Positions 60,426-64,000 of a stretch of DNA of 64,000 nt are shown here, one piece after another. Each line of letters opens with the position of its first letter. Position 1 is the first letter of the stretch. The stretch covers positions 109,264-173,263 of the forward strand of contig SNVD02003180.1 of assembly GCA_013180625.2 (NCBI GenBank). The letters run 5' to 3'. The translations under genes and the position numbers were made by a program. Origin of the DNA: Boswellia sacra (lineage: Eukaryota; Streptophyta; Magnoliopsida; Sapindales; Burseraceae). The notes under the pieces are model-generated. The model did no database searches. It was given only the letters and a program-made list of their open reading frames with translations, and had not been told where the DNA came from.

Positions 60426-60735
60426 TTTCGGTGGGGGTTGCTCGATGCAGATTTATCGCCCCGAGATTTGAAAAAATAGATATGCTTTCAGTTGGGTTTG
60501 ACAAAACCTCCACACTTGTCGCCCACGTGTGCATGAAAAATGGAGATAAACTTTCGGTGGGGTTTGAAAAAAACAGCCACACTTGTCTCCCACGTGAAGC
60601 ATGACAATTAGAGATATACTTTCGGTGGGGTTTGACAAAACTGCCACACTTGTCTCCCACGTGAAGCATGAAAAGTAGAGATATACTTTCGGTGGAGGTT
60701 GACAAAACCTCCACACTTGTCTCCCACGTGTACTT
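60426..60735 (-). repeat. 67-bp tandem repeats with phased G-boxes upstream of LOG
   Basis: CACGTG occurs at 60524-60529, 60591-60596, 60658-60663 and 60725-60730, an exact 67-base spacing. Each is set in GCCCACGTG or CTCCCACGTG with CCACACTTGTC and TTTCGGTGGGG alongside. A degenerate fifth unit without the G-box adjoins near 60426-60463. CACGTG is the core site for bHLH and bZIP transcription factors. Placement just upstream of a TATA-like box and LOG suggests a promoter array; this is inference. Confidence 0.9.
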
Positions 60736-60955
60736 ATGCCATAGGGTAGTCATATGGTTTGTCAAAAAGAAAACTTGAAATTAAAACAAACAAAATCAAC
60801 AAACAACAACAACACAAAAACAACCTTGATAATCAGATCAAACGAAACAAGAAAAAAAATTCTACAACAACAACACACATTCAAATATACAAGTAGTTGT
60901 GATTGTGGCTCACATCTTCCTCTTGTTTTACGTCCAGTAACTGCTGAAACGCCTT

Positions 60956-61153
60956 CTATGAGTCGGGGATTTGCTTCCCATCCAGTTTTCTTATAAACTG
61001 GCAAACAGGGTCGTTTTTAGTCAGATTCCCTAGACTATAGCACTGCAATTCATCACGAAATTGTGTCCATAGATTAAGCAATTCACGCTGAACAAGTCCA
61101 CAAGAATGTGACTCGAGAGTTAACAAAACATTATCCAGAGACTCATTAATCAA
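60956..61153 (-). pseudogene. Continuation of the captured unknown coding sequence
   Basis: Minus-strand reading INESLDNVLLTLESHSCGLV, then QRELLNLWTQFRDE. It follows the ORF at 61205-61747 in the same direction after one stop and about 17 codons without stops. It looks like more of the same host-derived protein, cut by a stop. I do not recognise the family. Confidence 0.4.
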
Positions 61154-61204
61154 ACCATTCTTAATAAATGAAAGTTTATCTTCTCTATTCCTGGACGCAA
61201 AACC

Positions 61205-61747
61205 TCATGAACGACAAGTCTGTTTACAATTCCATCTAGCACATTTATAACATACTTGTAACCTTTTCGCTCTTCGCCTCTTGGCGTAGTAGCTCTTTCC
61301 TAGACCAAGCATGTATTTTGCGAGATTAATGTCCGGTTCACCGGACAATCTTACCTTGGCTTCGATAAGCCATCGGATATCAGCAGGCACATTTAGGAGC
61401 ATCAACGCCCAAAGTCTAGTCATCCGTACTTTATAAATTTTAAACACAGCATTTTGAGGAAGTGAAGAAAAATATTTACGAAGGTTTGACAAAAAGATAT
61501 CGGCATCCATTGAAGAGGAGAAAAGAAGAGATATTACCAATAATGCGATCGAGTTTGTTTTTCTCCAAGATATGCACGTTTCAAACCTTTGGCGAATGAC
61601 TTCAACTTCCATTTGGATGTTTCCACAAGCTACTGCACAAATGAGCTCAAAGCACAGAGTAATCAAATTAAACAAAAGAAAGGAAAAGAAAAGAGCAAAA
61701 ACGAAACTAAAGACACATAAAAGAGATAACAACACAATAGCAAACAA
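61205..61747 (-). CDS. Unrecognised ORF with cysteine-rich tail in the captured block
   Basis: 180 codons, of which the first about 45 are hydrophobic and look like translated intron: a pyrimidine-rich stretch ends TTTGTGCAG just before GTGGAAACATCC. The credible coding part starts near MEVEVIRQRFETCISWR, continues as NLRKYFSSLPQNAVFKIYKV and WALMLLNVPADIRWLIEAKV, and ends in a basic, cysteine-rich tail (RLQVCYKCARWNCKQTCRS). It does not look like gag, pol or an env-type retroelement ORF. Joining it across the apparent intron to sequence upstream gives a stop in the frames I tried. Treated as a captured, perhaps partial, host gene of unknown function. Confidence 0.5.
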   Translation of the reverse strand: MFAIVLLSLLCVFSFVFALFFSFLLFNLITLCFELICAVACGNIQMEVEVIRQRFETCISWRKTNSIALLVISLLFSSSMDADIFLSNLRKYFSSLPQNAVFKIYKVRMTRLWALMLLNVPADIRWLIEAKVRLSGEPDINLAKYMLGLGKSYYAKRRRAKRLQVCYKCARWNCKQTCRS

Positions 61748-61914
61748 AAGTCAAAAACAAGTAAAAAATATAAAAACAAATAAGACAGATGGCAAAGAGA
61801 GATAAACCTGATCAATTTGATGGCCTATGAAAGGAATCTCCTCGAGACACAAAAATCGATCATTATTACCTCATTTTTTTTTCTTTTCTTCTTTTTTTTT
61901 ATTTTTCAAAACAT

Positions 61915-61950
61915 TGGGTTGCCTCCCAATAAGCGCTTGGTTTAACGTCC
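61915..61950 (-). other. Gypsy-family post-pol signature
   Basis: On the minus strand, GACGTTAAACCAAGCGCTTA then TTGGGAGGCAACCCAATG. This phrase follows integrase in Athila/TAT-like elements. Here it comes immediately after the truncated pre-RT ORF, marking the internal deletion of pol. Confidence 0.75.
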
Positions 61951-62373
61951 TCAGCCCGACGTTGGTTCCATCATGGGAGGATCCAATCTCCGCTGTGCTT
62001 CACTAATGGGCTTGGATCCTTCTTCCAACAAGATAGGGTCCATGCATATGGTTGGGCGTTGGATGTTAGCAATCGTCCACCCAATAGCTATTTTGTGATC
62101 TGTAAGTATTCGGACGAGTTTCTCTTCTTGTATTCGTGCAAGGCCCATTTCTATTATAATTGGCAAATGATCATTCTCACTCAAGAATCCATGCCTCAAA
62201 TGATCTGGAAGAAGCTTAAGCTCCAAGGCAAGGGCTGTCATCACAGAAGGAAGAATTTTCTCATTAGATAAAGGAAATTGAATGTATGAAACATCATACC
62301 TATTTGTGGTTATTGCGATGGTCTCATCTAAGCTTGTCACAACTTCCTCCATTTCTTTGGACACTTGTATCAA
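61951..62373 (-). pseudogene. Pre-RT linker of gypsy pol, truncated at the RT start
   Basis: 140 codons with the linker pattern between protease and RT: LALELKLLPDHLRHGFL, VRILTDHKIAIGWTIANIQ, ILLEEGSKPISEAQRRLDPP, MME. In full elements the RT domain starts right after this. Here the reading ends in PTSG and a stop, followed by the post-pol signature. RT, RNase H and integrase are missing. Confidence 0.85.
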
Positions 62374-63935
62374 AATTTCTGACTCTTAGAATTTTCTGTC
62401 CCTATGTGCTCATTAATAGCTATATCCAATCCATTCTTGCGAGTTAACTCAAAACAATGTTGTGGCAGAGAATCAACAACGTCAACTGCAAAAACAGAAT
62501 GTAAGTCACTAGAGTACCTCATTGCCTCAAAGATATTGAAACATATCACCTTGCCATCAAACTCTATGATGAGAGTGTCATCACGAACATCAATCTTGGT
62601 TTTAATAGTTTTCGAGAATGGTCTCCCCATAAGAATCGGTGTTGGATTAGGAGATGTCTCATCCTCTATTTCAAGAACATAAAAGTCTACTGGGAAAAGC
62701 AATTGATTCATCTGCACAAGCACATCTTCCACAACTCTTTTGGTATATGCATTAAAACTATCAGCAATTTGAATGGTAATACCAATTTCCGCAAAAGGTC
62801 TAAGATTTAAAGAAGCATAATAGATATGGCATGTGAACGTACCTGGATCTTTGCACTTTGGAGGAATTTTCCTTTGCAATACAGCTGAAACATCTTCCCC
62901 CACACTTACTTTCTCATTTCTTTTTAACTTTCTTTTGCTGGTGCATAACTCCTTGAGACATTTTGTATAATGAGGTACTTGTTCGATAGCATCCAGAAGT
63001 GGTATATTTACCTCGATTTTGTGAGAAGTTTCCAGGATTTCTTGTTCTTGTTCCTCCTTTTTCGATTTTGCAAATCTACTAGGAAAAAGTGGAGGAGAAA
63101 CATATGAAGGAATGGGAGTTATAGGATTTACCTGAGAAGTCATTGTTTTGTTCATGGTGGAAGTGGTGTCATCTCCTTCATCAGTTTGTGATTTCTTTGG
63201 CAGGACATCTAATTGCTCTTCATTTTGCAAAGTTATCGCACAAGAATTCTCTCTTTGATTGATCATCGTTTGACAAGATAATTCTTCTGAGCCTTGGCCC
63301 TCGAATTTGCTCATGCTAGGGGCCAATTGTCCCATTTGATTTGCCAGGTTTTGGATACTTGCCCCAGTTTCCTGCTGGAATTGCAGTGTGTTAGTGGCAA
63401 GTGCATTAACAATGTCCTGGAGAGACATACCTGAGTTTTGTGAAGCTGGTTGCGGTGCTGGATGTGGCATTGGTGGTGGTTGCATTTGAAATGGTTGCTG
63501 CAGTCTAGGTTGATTGAAACCTTGTGGCCGATTTGGTATGGCATTTGGGGCGATTGGTTGATGATTCCAGCAATTAAAATTAGGGTGATCTCCCCATCCG
63601 GCATTGTAAGTATTAGAGAAGGAATCATACCATTGCCTTGGTTGTCCTGGAAATCCACCCATGGCATTGGCTCGTTCCATATATTCTTCTTGTAAAGTTG
63701 GATACATGTCGATTGGATGCTCCATCGTAGAATATACCCCACCTTCATAAGATTTTTGCATATCTCCTACAGCCATGTTTTCCACAAGAGAGGTTAGCTC
63801 ATAAAGTTGTTGTTCAATGTTCGGAGTGCTTACCTCATTTACTCTCCATGGTACTTGTGGCTCAAATCCGCAACTGAATTGATAGAAGTTTACTGCCATG
63901 TTATCTAAACACAAACAATCAGAAGAGAAAAACAA
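62370..63935 (-). CDS. Gag/protease-like ORF of non-autonomous gypsy element
   Basis: 521 codons; the better start is the methionine at 63897-63899 (MAVNFYQF). It keeps the gag C-terminal region (QQLYELTSLVENMAVGD; FPGQPRQWYDSFSNTYNAGW; a Pro/Gln-rich stretch). The positions that normally carry knuckle cysteines are Gly or Tyr (about 65-78). The core capsid domain before it is absent. A protease-like region follows (IPPKCKDPGTFTCHIYYASL...LRPF; VDFYVLEIEDET; PILMGRPF), but the usual DLGA catalytic stretch is not there. It overlaps the next ORF by 4 bases in another frame. Long and open, yet lacking key sites: either recent decay or a retained non-catalytic role. Confidence 0.85.
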   Translation of the reverse strand: MFFSSDCLCLDNMAVNFYQFSCGFEPQVPWRVNEVSTPNIEQQLYELTSLVENMAVGDMQKSYEGGVYSTMEHPIDMYPTLQEEYMERANAMGGFPGQPRQWYDSFSNTYNAGWGDHPNFNCWNHQPIAPNAIPNRPQGFNQPRLQQPFQMQPPPMPHPAPQPASQNSGMSLQDIVNALATNTLQFQQETGASIQNLANQMGQLAPSMSKFEGQGSEELSCQTMINQRENSCAITLQNEEQLDVLPKKSQTDEGDDTTSTMNKTMTSQVNPITPIPSYVSPPLFPSRFAKSKKEEQEQEILETSHKIEVNIPLLDAIEQVPHYTKCLKELCTSKRKLKRNEKVSVGEDVSAVLQRKIPPKCKDPGTFTCHIYYASLNLRPFAEIGITIQIADSFNAYTKRVVEDVLVQMNQLLFPVDFYVLEIEDETSPNPTPILMGRPFSKTIKTKIDVRDDTLIIEFDGKVICFNIFEAMRYSSDLHSVFAVDVVDSLPQHCFELTRKNGLDIAINEHIGTENSKSQKF

Positions 63936-63979
63936 AGAAAATATGAATCAACAATGAAAACAAAATAACAAATCGATTA

Positions 63980-64000
63980 GAAAATCAATCCCCGGCAACG
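63980..64000 (-). promoter_or_regulatory. Primer-binding site, tRNA-Asp type, at window edge
   Basis: The last bases, ATCCCCGGCAACG, match the 3' end of plant tRNA-Asp without its final six bases. On the minus strand this reads CGTTGCCGGGGAT. The 5' LTR of the element should therefore begin within about 10 bases beyond the window. Confidence 0.75.

Noticed and set aside
60286..60765. Minus-strand ORF of 159 codons upstream of LOG
   Set aside because: It translates the 67-bp tandem repeats; the period is not a multiple of three, so the peptide repeats do not stay in one frame, and the sequence has promoter-like content.
62404..62682. Plus-strand ORFs opposite the gag/protease ORF (also 63450-63695)
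   Set aside because: Antisense shadows of the long minus-strand ORF; compositions mirror it.

Overview
This is a plant nuclear window, almost certainly from a dicot. It is AT-rich, its genes are split by GT-AG introns of up to about 6 kb, and most of the rest is retrotransposon and MITE debris. I cannot name the species from sequence alone. Three host-type genes are recognisable: (1) a complete MLH1 mismatch-repair gene on the minus strand (25936-48971, 16 coding exons, 742 aa assembled); (2) a complete five-exon RNF170-like RING plus DUF1232 E3 ligase on the plus strand (9107-14402, 175 aa); (3) a single-exon LOG-type cytokinin riboside monophosphate phosphoribohydrolase on the minus strand (59622-60272, 216 aa).

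Layout. 1-1942 is the decayed 3' end of a Ty1/copia element (RT, RNase H, polypurine tract, 3' LTR). 1943-6940 is a broken partial copy of the RNF170-like gene: only its last three exons and downstream flank, with damaged splice sites. It is paralogous to 12210-18764, the matching part of the intact gene. The intact copy carries two further insertions of about 0.8 kb in its 3' flank. 18765-25426 has no host gene I recognise, but contains a Harbinger-type element with TTA target-site duplications and a 1,873-bp solo LTR with perfect AATAG duplications and two internal tandem arrays. 25936-48971 is MLH1; its introns hold LINE fragments, LTR fragments, a MITE and a striking G-rich tract on the transcript strand. 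49000-55420 has no gene but contains several well-delimited non-autonomous DNA elements and a large inverted repeat.

56215 to the right edge is read as one minus-strand non-autonomous Ty3/gypsy (Athila/TAT-like) retroelement. In element order it has: a tRNA-Asp-type primer-binding site at the window edge; a gag/protease-like ORF (521 codons) and a pre-RT linker ORF; loss of RT, RNase H and integrase; the family's post-pol signature; about 3.5 kb of foreign sequence; a second family signature; a polypurine tract; and a 1,414-bp 3' LTR. The foreign block holds an unrecognised ORF with a cysteine-rich tail and an intact intronless LOG gene. Upstream of LOG is an array of four 67-bp repeats, each with a CACGTG G-box, followed by a TATA-like box. 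A retroelement carrying an open cytokinin-activating gene with its own promoter-like array is the most interesting object here.

The genes do not form a pathway. MLH1 and the RNF170-like ligase are ordinary nuclear genes. The LOG copy appears to have arrived as cargo. All assignments rest on reading motifs and splice sites by eye; no database search was run.
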